Source of the DNA: Cricetomys ansorgei
Lineage: Eukaryota > Chordata > Mammalia > Rodentia > Nesomyidae
Assembly (NCBI GenBank): GCA_026225945.1
Contig: JAMJFZ010000818.1
Span: 990,501-1,054,500 of the forward strand
DNA length: 64,000 bases
Reading direction: 5' to 3'
Made by a program: the position numbers and the translations under genes. This document shows, in pieces, positions 43,666 through 54,630 of the stretch. Each line of letters begins with the position of its first letter. Position 1 is the first letter of the stretch. The notes under the pieces were generated by a model that ran no database searches, was not told the origin of the DNA, and saw nothing but the letters and a program-made list of their open reading frames with translations.

Positions 43666-46600
43666 GTTCTGTTTTCTGAGACAGTGTTTCTCTGTGCAGC
43701 CTTGACTGGCCTGGCACTCTTTGTAGACCAGAGTGGACTTGAGCTTAGAGATCTACCTGCCTCCGCCTCCCAAATGCTGGGATAGAAAGTGTGTACCACT
43801 ACACATAGCTTTTGTGGCCTGTTTTTAAATGCTTTCCCATGTGCCGGGCTCAGGCAGGTGTGGACAGAACAGACAGGGCAGTGAGCAGAGAAATGTGGAT
43901 TGGTCAGGACCAGTCACAGGTACTCCATGGTGAGATGACACTGGGCCATTTAGACCAGGAGTCACCAGGCAGTTTGACTTGGGTGTCGGTATCCCAGGGT
44001 AAGACACTTCATTCCCTCCTGGGACCTGTATGAACATGTAGGGGAGGAGCCTGAGTCGCTTGACAACCCCCAGAGCCCCATACTGCCCTTTCCTTCATCT
44101 TACAGTGCTTTTATCCAGAACAGCGCCCTTTTTCCAGAGAGGGCCTGGCTGGGCTCCGGGGCCAGGTCTGCCGTGACAGTTCCTTCAGTGTTGCCTGTGC
44201 TCAGAAATGAGGGGGCCAGGGTTCCAACAAAACCTCTTTTTAAAAAAACGTGCCATTTGGGAATAGCCAGACATGCCTCTAATCTCAGCACTCAGGAGGC
44301 AGAGACAGGCAGATCTGTGAGTTGCAGGCCAGCCAGGGTTACATGGTAAGACCCTGTCTCCAAAAACAAACAAACAAAAACAACAACAGAAAAAACCCAG
44401 ACAAATGTTGTCATTTTCCACATTAGTAAACCTGGAAGCCACAGAGACAGGGCACAGGGCCTCTTCATATGTGGGGTCTTGAGAAAGAGCGGACTGATAG
44501 AAGCCAGGACCACAGTGCTGGCTGCCAAGGGGAGAGTGGCCTGTGGCTAGAAGTTGGCAAGGCTGCAGTGCCCTGGGCAGGGTGAGTTCTGTGCTCTGGT
44601 GTCCACTGGGAAGCCGTGCCAAGAGTTCTTTGATGCTCTGCAGTAGCAAGCTCGGGGAGGAGTGTCGAGGAAGTCACGCTTCGTCTCTATACATCACATG
44701 CATGCACGCACAGTGGTGTGGTGTGCACTGCGAGTGCATACAGTTTTCATCAGCATGCCTTGACTTTGTAAAATGGACAAAAGCAGGAACAGCTGGCCTG
44801 GGTTGTGTCCTCCCGACCTCCGATTGAGACTGATAGAGCCTCCATTTCTCCAGATGAGCTGGTTGTAACACAACTGACAGGAATGTGGTTTAATGGAACT
44901 TTCCAGAGCATGTGAAAATAAAGTAATCCAGTCAGGTGTGTTGTTGGGTACAGCATTTCTCATGGAATAAATTTGAGCTTGCCTTGGGGTCTGTGGTCCT
45001 CATCTGGTTTCCCCCATTGAGTGTACGAAAACTGCCAACATCTCCCAGAAGAGCGTGGCTTCCTGTCTGCTGGTCAGGTATACCGCGTGGAGTAGTGAAC
45101 TTATGCTTTCAGGTCAAACCCTGGAGCTATCTACTTAACCTGTGCCATTGTGATGGTGCTGGTTATAGTGGCAGACAGGGTCTTGTGACTGGGGCCTGAG
45201 CTTCACTTTCCTGTGAGAGGTCAGGGCTAGGTGAGAGCTCCCGAGGGGTGGTGCCCTTTGAGCATTGTTGTGTTTGGTTATGGGTAGCTGGAAATGATGA
45301 GCCGGGTGCACTGTCAGGGAAGCAGGTGGAAGAGCCTCATCATCAGGAGTGTGCTGAGTGGGTGTGGCCATCGCTGTGTACCACATGGGCTTCACTGGCA
45401 AGAGGGGGTTCACTTGCAGCCTCCTTGGGAGTTCTGAGCTGAGAATGGGGGGCTTGTTGGTCAGGAGAGCAGCAGGAGGGTACCCAGATTCTAATCAGGT
45501 CTGTCCTGGTTCTTAAACCGACACTGTGCACACTTTCTCTTGGGAAAAGTGCTTGTTTCTCTCTAGGACCAACCCCAAGAGAACTCCTTGAGCAAACGTG
45601 TGGCTCCCTGGAGCCCCTGTGATCTACTTATCCCACAAGGCAGGTCACCCCATTTCAGGGCTGTGGCAAGTTGGGTGGGCCGAAGCAGCAAAGCCTGTGT
45701 CCCATGAATTCCAAAAGGAATTGAAGCCATAGCAGAATTCACCGAATGCCAGAAATGGCTTCTAGGAATTGAGAGTCTCGGGATGGCAAGTTGGTTGACG
45801 TGGTTACACTGTAGATTGATTCAGAAATGTCTGCTTTGCCCAGCATCCCTAAAGGATTTGAAGCCAAAAGCCGAAGCAGCAAAAGTGATTCAAAAGGACG
45901 GGGCAGCCTGAAGGAGAAGACACTGGACTGTGGTCAGATCGTGTGGGGCTTGGCCTTCAGCCCGTGGCCCTCTCCACCCAGCAGGAAACTCTGGGCGCGC
46001 CACCATGCCCAAGTGCCAGATGTCTCTTGTCTGATCCTGGCCACGGGTCTCAACGATGGACAGATCAAGATTTGGGAGGTGCAGACAGGTGGGTCTTTCT
46101 GGCGAGTACCAGGTCCAGGGCAGTGTACTCCTGCTGTGTGCTGAGGCCCCTCAGGCCCCACCAACCAGCGGCTGGCTGAGGGGTGGGCTGTGACTGGCAA
46201 GTCTGCCTTGCCCTCACACTGACCAAGGGCTTCTGCTCCCTCCAGGGCTCCTGCTTCTGAATCTTTCCGGCCACCAAGATGTTGTGAGAGATCTGAGCTT
46301 CACACCCAGTGGCAGTTTGATTTTGGTCTCTGCATCCCGGGATAAGACTCTTCGCATCTGGGACCTGAATAAACACGGTAGGGAGGTGCCTGAGCCGCTC
46401 AGGCCTGTGCCGCCTTACGCTGCGGCCCTCACCTCACCAGTGCCACTTGAGAGTCACCGTCTCCATCTCCTCCCACAGCCTTCCTAAGAAGTTCTTTTAG
46501 TCACCCTGTGCCCCGAAAGTACTGCGCTAAAGAGACTCTGATACCAAAAGTTTACTGTACAATTGTCCTTTTGGGAGAGGTTCTAAGACCCCAGAACTCC

Positions 46601-49600
46601 AACACCTGAGAGTGCTCGTGCCTCTTACGCACGCTGCCATAGTATTTGCATAGAACCTACACACCCGCCCTGCTTTCAGCAGGCTCTGCAGGACTCGGTC
46701 CTGAATGTGGTGTAAAGCTCTGAGAACAGTTGCCATGGTGTCTTGTTTAGGTGGCATTGCCAAGAAGACTCTACATTCAGTATAGACAACTTGTCTTCAA
46801 ATTTTAATTTACTATTACTGTCGTGGGATGGGTAGGTAACACATGCCACAGCCTGCATGTGGAGTTCTGAGGACAGCTTGCAGGAGTGAGCTCTCCTGTC
46901 CCTCTGTGGGAAATTGAATGGCAATAAACTCTTCTTCCCTCCGTCAGCTTTCAGGTGACAACCCCAGAGCTGTGTGAAATGATCTGCTGTACACAGCTCG
47001 CTCAAACAGAGCGCCATAAAAACTCACCACCTGCAGTGAGGCAGTTCTAGGCTGAGGTGCCACTTCACAAAGACACCCTTTATTTCTTTCAGGAAGCCCC
47101 AACTGGACTGCTTTCAGACCAGGGGCTCCCGGCCAGAGTATACATGATCCTCCAGGGAATACTGGCAATGTCTAGAGAGGTTAAAAATGGCCTCTAAGGA
47201 GACTGAGCTTGGGGTTCTGGTCAGCAGCCTGGAATGCACTTAGAGGTATCCAAAACATGCTCTCCTGTGCTCTGAGAACACCAATATGCAGCCAGTCCAC
47301 ACCCATGAACACACTGTTGTGTGTTTATTGTAGCTGACCATAGGTTGAAATGCCTTTTTGAAGTCTGTCTGGGCTGGCAAGATGGCTCAGTGGTAAATGA
47401 ACTTGCTGCCAAGCATGATGACCTGAGTTCAATCTCCAGAACCCACCTAGTGGAAAGAAGAGGTGGCAAAGGAGGCACTCCTAGAAGAGGCAGACTGCCC
47501 CATAGTGAGGAGGGACCGACTAAGCTGTGGTGGCTGCCCTGGCTCCATTGTGGGCATTCCTCCCTCTTAGAAATGAAGATGATAATCCGGGCCTCAACTT
47601 GGGCGTCAGTAGCACACACAACAGCCTAGAGGCTTAGCAGGCATAACTTCTCAGTCTGACTCTTAGGACGGGGAACCACTCCAGCTCATAGATGGCTGTT
47701 TCACACGACAGAAAGGGCGGGAAAGGTCTGGCTTGCTTTCTCCCTCACTCTACATGCCATCGCCTTGGAGATTATCCAAGATTATTTGTATCCTCTGAAC
47801 TTTAAGGGTCCCCACAATCCATAGCAACTTGTAGATAAGCAGTTACGGAGGCGTCTCTAGAGGACATACAGGCCACTTACTAAGAGCGCCAGTGGTTTCT
47901 GTCTGGGACTTCGAGAAATCCAGTCCCACCCAGATCAGGCACCAGCTCTACATCTGAGCTACCCACCAGCCCCAGCTGGTCTGTGCTTTTCTGTTTTCTT
48001 TTTTGAGACAGGGTCTGTGTAGCCCTGGCTACCCTGCAACTCTCCTCCTTGACCAAGCTGGGCTTGAACTCACTGATCCGCCTGCCTTTGCCTTTCAAGT
48101 GCTGGGATTAAAGGCATGCACCTTATACCCAGCTTAGCCATATTTTCATGCTTATGTTTGTAGCGCTTTCTCACAGTGTGGCTCAGCCCAGGTTGGCCGT
48201 GGACTCGCTGGACATTGTGTTCCTTCTCTCAAGTGCTGAGATTAGAGGCTTGGACACACCTTATAGGAAGGGCGGATCACGGGATAGTGACTGAGAGTGG
48301 GCGGGACAAAGTGGCTGTTGAGTGACAGAGTGGGCAGAGCAAAGTGGGCTGTTGGGGAATGCTTTTTTGTTTTTAAAGATTATTTTATGTGTGTTAAATG
48401 TTTTGTCTATATGGATATGTGTACATGCATGTGCCTGGTACTCACAGACACCAGAAGGAGGTGTCAGATCCCTTGGAGTTGAAGTTAGAGGTGCTGTGAG
48501 CTGCCACGTGGATGCTGGGGGCCAAACCTGGGTCCTGTACAAGGGTAGCAAGTGCTCTAACCACTAGGCTCTCTCTCCAGTCTCAAGTAGGGCTTTCCAA
48601 GAAGAGAGGACAAGATGTGTTAATCAGGTGCCAAGCATTGTCCTACTAACCTGACTTGCCGTAAACATTCAGTTATGACAGCTCAGTTGCCATAGAAGGA
48701 ACCAGAGTAACCCACAGTCTACTCTCACAAAGGTAGTCATTGATTTATACCCACATGTCCACGTGAACTTCGTAAATTCTAGTGTTTCTTGCTTGGTTCT
48801 TTATGTCCCCATTCTTACCTGCCTTCCCTCTTCCACACTTGTTAAGAGCCCCAGGCACCTCCATGCATAATGTGTCTGGACTTCTGCACTTAGACATGTT
48901 GGGCTTTGAGGTCATCTCACAAAAACAGAATCTCATTCCCCATCTTTTCACCTGAATGCTGCAGTTTTTATTAAGCAATACCCCACGTGGAAAGTTCATT
49001 TTCTGTTCCTTCTGGACTGACAAGCTGGGTATACTCCCCATCGACTTGACCATTCTCTTGTGGGTGGCCTTCGGGTTTTTGAGAAAGCCCAGGCCTGAAG
49101 AGGTGATGCACAGCACCTGACTGTACCCTAAGTGTGCAGTGCGGCACCCCAGAGCCAGGCTTTCTGGCCTCAGCAAGTGTCTAATGACCATACCCTGCGG
49201 TGTGTGCTAGAAAAGTGTTCCAGGGGACGCTGAGAGAGGCATCAAGCCTGGACAGGGGTGAGCACTCACAGCGCTGGGTTCCTGAAAATGGTCCTCTGTG
49301 CGGCATGCCTGTGTCGTGCTGTCTGCCACAGCCGTGAGCTCCCTCGGCTCTTCAGCTGCCGTGTTCATAGACCGCAGGTGTTTACTCTTGCCTTTGGTTG
49401 TCACAGTTCTTGTGCCCTTGAGTGTGGTCTCTGTGCCTGGCCGAGAACTGGATGGCTCACTGGTGTTGGGCCGCCAGCACGGGTGTTCTCTTACGTTCTG
49501 AGGACTGACCCACCCTCTGCTCCTCTCTGGCAGGTAAGCAGATCCAGGTGCTGTCCGGCCACCTGCAGTGGGTTTACTGCTGCTCCATCTCCCCTGACTG

Positions 49601-52600
49601 CAGCATGCTGTGCTCCGCGGCCGGTGAGAAGTCGGTAAGCCTCCAGTGCAGGAGTGTGCACACGTGTGTGAGCCGGAGCCGGCGTCCATCTGCCGGTGTG
49701 TCCCAGCAGAAGGCATGCCGGCTGGCTCTGGCCCCCTACACAGCTCTCTGGAGGCTGACAGTTGAACATGACCGTGGAGAGGAGGGTTTGAAAGTGGGTG
49801 CTTCATCTCTGGGGGTGGTTCCTTTTCCAGAATGGCAAACTGCAGTATTTTCAGAATTTTTTTTTTCTTTTGAAGTCCAGGGTTTTAAAATCTACAGTCT
49901 ACACCCAACCCCAGTTTCCTGTGAATATGAATCTCTCCAGTTTGGCTCCGTGTGATTAGAATTTCCAGTTCAAGCCCTGACAGGAGCAGGCCAGTCTGTT
50001 GTGTTTTAAAGGTATTGGAGCTCAGGGACAGACTGGAGAGAGTTTCTGTTCCGACCATGCAACTTTGCTGACCTCAGATGTGGTGGGATGGGGCAGTTTA
50101 GAAGGGGTCACTGGCATCAAGAACTTGATATTTCAAGTTTGGAATGATGTAAAAATGAAGCGTTTCCCTTTGTTTTTTGGAGACAGGGTCTTAAGTAGCC
50201 CAGGCTGGCCTCAAACTCATTATGTAGATGAAGATGATCCTGAACTCCTGATTCTCCTGCCTGCACCTCCAGGCCCATTTTATGCAGTACTGGGAATGGA
50301 ACCCACAGCTTTGTGAGGTGTTAGTTAGCAAGCTCTCTACTGAGCTATATGTCCAGCCTCAAGAATTTTAATAAAGATAAAAGAGGAAAGCATATCTTGT
50401 TGATTCTCAGCAAGGTTTAAAGTTATTAGCTAGATCAGATGCAGTCTGAGCCAGATTTCCAAGGTTCTTAGGCAAGGTGAGTGTAACTGGCTGGGACGAA
50501 TGTTGCTGTTGGGGTCCATTGGGCCACTTCATATCCAGTCCTGTGCTTGGCTGCAAGCTGAACAAGCTACCACTGGAGAGGTTTCAGCCTCGCTATCCTG
50601 TCTCGAGCAGGGATCAGAATGTATGGAAGGCTGAGTAGGCAGCCGTCCATAGGCTAGCCTGGCCTATGTTCTCTTAAAGTACATTGCACATCTATTAAGT
50701 GCTTATTTAAACTTGTGTGGTGTTCCTAGGGAGCTGTAGAAAAGGAGAACTTGATTTTCCCTGGCTAAGGGGCAGAATCGGGTTTCTCTGCTTGTCCCTG
50801 TTGCTGGTGTCTAAGCACCTCACTCCTGCCCCTCACGAGACCTATCTGTCCTGTCGCAGGTCTTCCTGTGGAGCATGCGGTCCTATACACTAATCCGGAA
50901 GCTAGAGGGCCACCAAAGCAGTGTTGTCTCCTGCGACTTCTCTCCTGACTCTGCCTTGCTCGTCACAGCTTCTTATGACACCAGCGTGATTATGTGGGAC
51001 CCCTACACTGGCGAGAGGCTGAGGTCGCTTCAGTAAGGACCTTGTGGGGTTAGACACATGGTGTTGGGGGCTAGGACAGGGCGGACAGCTTGGATGGAAG
51101 ATCCTAGCTGGCTCAGTGCTTTGTGGTGTTGAATTCAAGTCTCCAGGTTCAGAATATGAAACCATATTTCCACCTGTTAACTGTAGTAGCAGGTTCGGAG
51201 TGCTCTTTAGGACTGTTACCTCCAGTATAACTTTTCCTGTCCTCACAGGTTTAGTCTACATTTTCCTTAGTTTCTGTTGTTTCCAAAGCAAATGATAGTA
51301 GTCCTATAATTATCACATATCAGCCTAAAAAAGACTTTTGAGTTTTCACTGTGGCATTAAAGTAGGGGGACTGACCTACTTTGGATAAGGAAATTAGCAC
51401 GTAAGTGTTAGTAACCTTCTGACACCTTAAGATTTCAGGGGGCCTTTGTTTCCCGACTGTAGAACGGAGCACAGGCGTTTGGTCTGCTGCCTGCAGGGAG
51501 GGTTCAGAGGGCGGGGAAACACTGTTCCAGACCTAACATCATTTCCTTTGTAGTCACACCCAGCTGGAACCTGCCATGGAAGACAGTGACGTTCACATGA
51601 GCTCCCTGAGGTCTGTGTGCTTCTCTCCTGAAGGCTTGTACCTCGCTACAGTGGCAGATGACAGGTAAGGAGGGAACTGTGAGGCTGCCTTAGAGCTGGT
51701 ACTTGCAAGTAGTGGCAGGCATTTCCCAGTGGCCCCAGCTCAGCTCACCTCACGTGTGGCTCTCTCCCTGGCATCCAGGCTCCTCAGGATCTGGGCTCTG
51801 GAACTGAAGGCTCCAGTTGCCTTTGCTCCTATGACCAATGGTCTTTGCTGCACATTCTTCCCGCACGGTGGAGTCATTGCCACAGGGTATGTATCTGTAC
51901 ATCGAACAGACAGGCAGCAGCGTCTGTTGCAGACACCACGTTTCTTATAAAGGAAGTGTCTAGAATAGTTTCCCCTAAGAAAATCTAAGGTTATATAAAA
52001 TTAAAATATTGCATCCTGCCATTGTGTCATTTATAGATGTTAGTAACTAACCTGAATGCAGTTAAAGACCTGTGTATGGTTCGTGTTACCCTGAATGGCC
52101 AATTCCACAAGTAGGCATTAAGATAAGGTGGTGTGGAATACATGGGGAATTCCTTACAGCAGAGGCCTCCTCACAGGTCGCACCTGTGATTGCAGTGGCA
52201 CTGTGTTACTGCATGTGAGCCCCAGCCTTCTCATACTGGGCAGGTAGTTGACTGTGTCCCCAGCCTCTCCTTTTCCTTTTGAGTTATTACGTAGAAGGGC
52301 TGTGGAATGATGGCTTAGATGGTTTTTAGACAGTCTCAGGTTATATTGTCCAGGCTAGCCTTGAATTCCTGGGTTTGAGCTGTCGTTCTGCTTTAATCTG
52401 CTTTATCTTTCGAGGCAGCTGGGACCACGGGTCCCGTGGGTCGCATCCTAGGTCCTAATAACACCTACCAAACTGCAGTCAGCCAGCCATTTACAGCCTG
52501 CCCCAGTAAAAGGTGCACTTCAGCTTCTGGAGTCTAGTTTGGGTCATGCCAAAACGCTGCTGTCCACTATGTAAACTGTTGTCGGGGCCTGCTAAGGATT

Positions 52601-52780
52601 GCTTGCTGTTGTTTCAGGACGAGAGATGGCCATGTCCAGTTCTGGACTGCTCCCCGAGTCCTGTCCTCACTGAAGCACTTATGCAGGAAAGCCCTTCGAA
52701 GCTTCCTGACGACCTACCAAGTCCTAGCACTGCCAATCCCCAAGAAGATGAAAGAGTTCCTCACGTACAGGACTTTCTAG
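33969..52780 (+). CDS. WSB2: WSB2, WD repeat and SOCS box-containing protein 2 (9 coding exons)
   Basis: This gene encodes a substrate-recognition subunit of an Elongin B/C-Cullin-RING E3 ubiquitin ligase. Joining 33969-33981, 39673-39841, 45844-46088, 46246-46377, 49534-49634, 50860-51032, 51554-51664, 51779-51886 and 52618-52780 gives 1215 nt, or 404 residues plus TAG, the human length. WD40 blades are marked by [33 protein letters not shown] and LRIWALELK. The C-terminal SOCS box at about 366-404 has a BC-box ([11 protein letters not shown]) and a Cul-box LPIP at 389-392. All junctions are GT-AG and frame-consistent. The main ATG has C at -3, a weak context, and is preceded by short upstream ORFs, so translational control is plausible (inference). 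Substrates cannot be read from sequence. Confidence 0.97.
35685..35770 (-). repeat. B3-type SINE fragment
   Basis: Antisense CGGCCAGAAGAGGGCGTCAG with a truncated head. Confidence 0.6.
35830..36058 (-). repeat. B3 SINE
   Basis: Antisense TTTTGCCTGCATGTATGTCT, GAGGCCAGAAGAGGGCATCA and GGCCCATTTCTCCAACTCC. Confidence 0.85.
37935..37972. repeat. Near-perfect inverted repeat (hairpin)
   Basis: A 38-nt near-palindrome. AACCATATCT at one end pairs with AGATATGGTT at the other; one T-G wobble and GTCT/AGAC extend it to a 15-bp stem with an 8-nt loop. I could not assign it to a repeat family. Confidence 0.7.
38035..38215 (+). repeat. B3-like SINE
   Basis: Diverged head AGCAAAGTGGCTTAGTAGG and TTGTCCTCGGACCTCCACAC. 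Confidence 0.55.
38475..38640 (+). repeat. B2/B3-type SINE
   Basis: CCTGGAGAAATAGCTCAGTG, TCCCAGCACCCACATGGTGG and CATACACATAAAATAAC. Confidence 0.85.
39673..39841 (+). CDS. WSB2: WSB2 coding exon 2
   Basis: This 169-nt exon encodes residues 5-60, including the first WD-like motif (W-S-V-A-F-S-P-D-G). It lies between CCCCAG and GTAAGT. Confidence 0.95.
40060..40680 (+). repeat. Ancient L1 segment in WSB2 intron 2
   Basis: Ordered matches to an old mammalian L1 block: TTGTTGAGATAAAGCTGACA, CACCTGTCACCAGAATC, CTTGGCTGCTGTGAACG, GCCAGCTGTTTTCCGAAGTG and CTCTACATCCTTGGGATAC. It is heavily diverged. Confidence 0.6.
41645..41815 (+). repeat. B1-like plus ID-like SINE
   Basis: CAGCCAGGCATGGCTGTGCG, GAGGCTGAGGCAGGAAAATA, then TAGGGTGCAGCTCAGCGGT. 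Confidence 0.55.
42274..42406 (-). repeat. B1 SINE
   Basis: Antisense CACAGGGCTTCTCTGTGTAT, TGTAGACCAGGATGGCCTTG and GATTAGAAGTGTGTGCCACC. Confidence 0.85.
42411..42547 (-). repeat. B1 SINE
   Basis: Antisense TAAGATAGGGTCTCTCTAG, TGTAGACCAGGCTGGCCTCG and a GCATGAGCCACCACATCCAG head. Confidence 0.8.
42560..42710 (+). repeat. B1 SINE
   Basis: Sense AGCCGGCATGGTGAGGCACA, GGCTACACAGTGAGTTCC and an A/G-rich tail. It faces the two antisense B1 copies just upstream. Confidence 0.7.
42790..42890. repeat. (TG)n(AG)n compound microsatellite
   Basis: About 40 nt of TG repeats run directly into about 50 nt of GA repeats. Confidence 0.95.
42891..43050 (-). repeat. B3-type SINE
   Basis: Antisense CATATGGAAGTCAAAGGACA, CACCATGCGGGTCCCAGACA and a diverged GAGCC-rich head. 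Confidence 0.65.
43515..43612 (-). repeat. B1-related SINE
   Basis: Antisense TTTCTGAGACTGGTCTCCGA and CTAGGATTACAGGTGTGTAG. Confidence 0.5.
43628..43665. repeat. (TTA)n microsatellite
   Basis: About 12 perfect TTA units. Confidence 0.95.
43666..43808 (-). repeat. B1 SINE
   Basis: Antisense TTTTCTGAGACAGTGTTTCT, TTTGTAGACCAGAGTGGACT and CCAAATGCTGGGATAGAAAG. Confidence 0.85.
44262..44395 (+). repeat. B1 SINE
   Basis: GCCTCTAATCTCAGCACTCA, GCAGGCCAGCCAGGGTTACA and CCCTGTCTCCAAAAACAAAC. Confidence 0.85.
45844..46088 (+). CDS. WSB2: WSB2 coding exon 3
   Basis: This 245-nt exon encodes residues 61-142. It has a Ser/Lys-rich linker, the [13 protein letters not shown] motif and IKIWEVQTG. Acceptor is TGCCCAG and donor is GTGGGT. 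Confidence 0.95.
46246..46377 (+). CDS. WSB2: WSB2 coding exon 4
   Basis: This 132-nt phase 1-1 exon encodes a full WD blade (S-G-H through DKTLRIWDL). Acceptor is CCTCCAG and donor is GTAGGG. Confidence 0.95.
47368..47600 (+). repeat. B3-like SINE
   Basis: GGGCTGGCAAGATGGCTCAG, TGATGACCTGAGTTCAATCT and CAGAACCCACCTAGTGG. The 3' portion is diverged. Confidence 0.7.
47998..48134 (-). repeat. B1 SINE
   Basis: Antisense TTTTTTGAGACAGGGTCTGT and AAGTGCTGGGATTAAAGGCA. Confidence 0.85.
48372..48584 (-). repeat. B3 SINE
   Basis: Antisense GTGTTAAATGTTTTGTCTAT, CACCAGAAGGAGGTGTCAGA and GGCTCTCTCTCCAGTC. Confidence 0.85.
49534..49634 (+). CDS. WSB2: WSB2 coding exon 5
   Basis: This 101-nt exon encodes the next blade ([18 protein letters not shown]). 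It begins immediately after CAG with GTAAGC, a donor-like hexamer, and ends before the true donor, also GTAAGC. Confidence 0.94.
50172..50360 (-). repeat. B4 SINE
   Basis: Antisense B1-like GGAGACAGGGTCTTAAGTAG block, then an ID-like ACTGGGAATGGAACCCACAG and CTCTACTGAGCTATATGTCC head. Confidence 0.75.
50860..51032 (+). CDS. WSB2: WSB2 coding exon 6
   Basis: This 173-nt phase 0-2 exon encodes [17 protein letters not shown] and [12 protein letters not shown]. Acceptor is GTCGCAG and donor is GTAAGG. Confidence 0.95.
51554..51664 (+). CDS. WSB2: WSB2 coding exon 7
   Basis: This 111-nt phase 2-2 exon encodes [14 protein letters not shown] and the [15 protein letters not shown] blade. Acceptor is TTTGTAG and donor is GTAAGG. 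Confidence 0.95.
51779..51886 (+). CDS. WSB2: WSB2 coding exon 8
   Basis: This 108-nt phase 2-2 exon encodes [10 protein letters not shown] and the [14 protein letters not shown] blade. Acceptor is ATCCAG and donor is GTATGT. Confidence 0.95.
52322..52440 (-). repeat. B1-related SINE
   Basis: Antisense GACAGTCTCAGGTTATATTG and CCAGGCTAGCCTTGAATTCC. It ends about 180 bp before WSB2 exon 9. Confidence 0.5.
52618..52780 (+). CDS. WSB2: WSB2 coding exon 9 (SOCS box, stop)
   Basis: This last coding exon encodes TRDGHVQFW, the BC-box helix, the Cul-box LPIP and the terminal YRTF, then TAG at 52778-52780. Acceptor is TTTCAG. Confidence 0.96.
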
Positions 52781-53900
52781 CAGCACCAGCCGTCCTGTCT
52801 TCTGTAGCAGAACCAATGCAAGGGCTGGCCAGGTGGGCCAGAGGTCACACTGGACCGGGGTGGGCTTCCTCCTATGGCATGTGCAAGTAGGTCTGAGTGA
52901 TCCCACGTCAGTGCTGCCAGCCTTACCTCGTCTTCATTGTTGTGAGCAGCCTTTGTCAACCCAGTTGTCGTGGAGCCGTCAGTTGTGGGTGTTTGGGGAG
53001 TAAAGCAGCAGGCTCCAGAGCCTCTGGTGGGGCCAGGCCACACTCCCTTAGCTGGGAAGTGCCTGCCATGTAGCGTAGTGCTGCTGCACGGTTTGAAGTT
53101 ACTCTGCTCCGGTCGGAGGAACTTTCACGTTGGCACGTATTTCTGGCTAGGACGGTCCCCTGATGCTGTTTGGTTTGTTACTCCGCTGCAGGTGATTGGG
53201 CTGTGCTCCTCACTGATACACTAGTACTGGCTTTTATTTTTCTTTAAACAGTGGTGTGCATGTGTAGGAAATGACAAACGAGTACATCAGATCTTATGAG
53301 GAGGTGTTCCTCAACTGCATGACGGTCAGATGGCCATTTATCAGCAACATATTTATTTGTATTTCTCAGCAGATTTTAAGGTACAACTGTGTTCTCTCAA
53401 TGGTCTCTAAAAACCAGAGTTAAGCGGCCCAGTTGTGAAGCCATGTCTTAGTTGTGTGGAGTCAGTGTTGTCGTCTCTGGCTCGTGATGTCACGTGTTTG
53501 TCTCTGCTGCTTGACCTCACGGGAGTCACCCTCCAATCCCAGCTGCCCTGAACGACAGCCCTTCCGAGCACCGCTCTTTGCCAGCGGCAGCAGCTACCTA
53601 TTCAAGAGCCTCACACAAAATCTGCCTTAGGAAAGTTAATATATTTTAAATTATTTTAAATGAAACTCAACATCTTATTCTTTGGCTTTTCTTAATTGAT
53701 GCTTTATGAAGGCAGTGTTAACATTGTACAGTGTGCATAGAGGAATCTCCTCTATTATTGAAGAAGAAAATCATTGCAAAACGAGGCTTTCGTTGAAGGG
53801 AAAAATGAGAAGAAAAAAAAAAGCCTGTCTGTGTTTCTTATTTTTCCATTAAGAAAAAAAAAAAATCACCTTTTAAAATAAGCACAAAGGGAGAGTGGGA
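52781..53900 (+). other. WSB2: WSB2 3' UTR (end uncertain)
   Basis: Non-coding and almost SINE-free sequence follows the WSB2 stop. I find no AATAAA or ATTAAA before the RFC5 3' end. The AATATA variant at 53638-53643, in an A/T-rich stretch, is one candidate. The boundary is approximate. Confidence 0.5.
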
Positions 53901-54316
53901 TACTAGCCAGCAGTGCAGCTGTGTGGCTGACACTGCCTCAGCACTGGCCACTTGGCCGCAGCTTCAAACTCTTGAAAAAACCTGGGAGCAAGCTCTCCAT
54001 GGACACAGAATCAGAATTCTCTCTTTAGCAGAACAGACTCAACTCCAAGGCCCATTGTGCTGAAAATGTCTCCTCCACCTTACACAGCTAACTTACACAG
54101 CAGTCAGTCATGGCACACCAGGTGCCCCCGGCTGTGGCCCCTCATCTAGCCCATGGGAAATTTGGTTCCAAATGAATGCCCATGCTTCTGTACAGAGGCC
54201 TGTAGGTACAGCTTGATAAGGGCTAGCCTCCAAGGTGAGGTTACTCTGGAACACCAGAGACAAAGACTTGAAATGCAGTGGGCAGGCCAGCACGCGCTGT
54301 AACACTGAGCAAGCAC

Positions 54317-54322
54317 TTTATT
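54317..54322 (-). terminator. RFC5 polyadenylation signal AATAAA
   Basis: TTTATT on the + strand reads AATAAA on the RFC5 strand, about 690 nt past the stop. It is the first canonical signal downstream. Confidence 0.65.
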
Positions 54323-54518
54323 TTCACCATGGCCTGGTATGTAAATACAGAGGGCACACGGACAGAACACCTGCAGAGTCCTATCCTCCCCAACAAGAGA
54401 GGCTTACACAGCCACTGGCCCACAGAGGCACAGTCTGGAGGCTGAGGATATTACAGTTTCTTTCCTATTGTCACTGTGGAATCGGAACATGCTGGTAAGC
54501 CTGGGAGAGAGACCAGTG

Positions 54519-54630
54519 TTCTGTTTTTGAGACAGGGTCCATCCCACCAGGCTGGCCTAGAACTGGCCGGTAATTCTGCCTCAGCCTCCCAAGTCCTGAG
54601 GTTAGAGGCATGCTACCATGTTGGACAAAA
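54519..54630 (-). repeat. B1 SINE in the RFC5 3' UTR
   Basis: TTTTGAGACAGGGTCCATCC and CTCAGCCTCCCAAGTCCTGA on the + strand, so it is in sense orientation within the RFC5 transcript. Confidence 0.7.

Noticed and set aside
48745..49191. Open frame (148 codons) on the - strand in WSB2 intron 4
   Set aside because: I checked it as a possible processed pseudogene, but I recognise no family in it. There are no splice-joined exons or poly(A) tail, so chance is most likely.
52781..53900. Search for a further gene between WSB2 and RFC5
   Set aside because: Only short open frames without similarity are present, and the stretch is accounted for by the two 3' UTRs.
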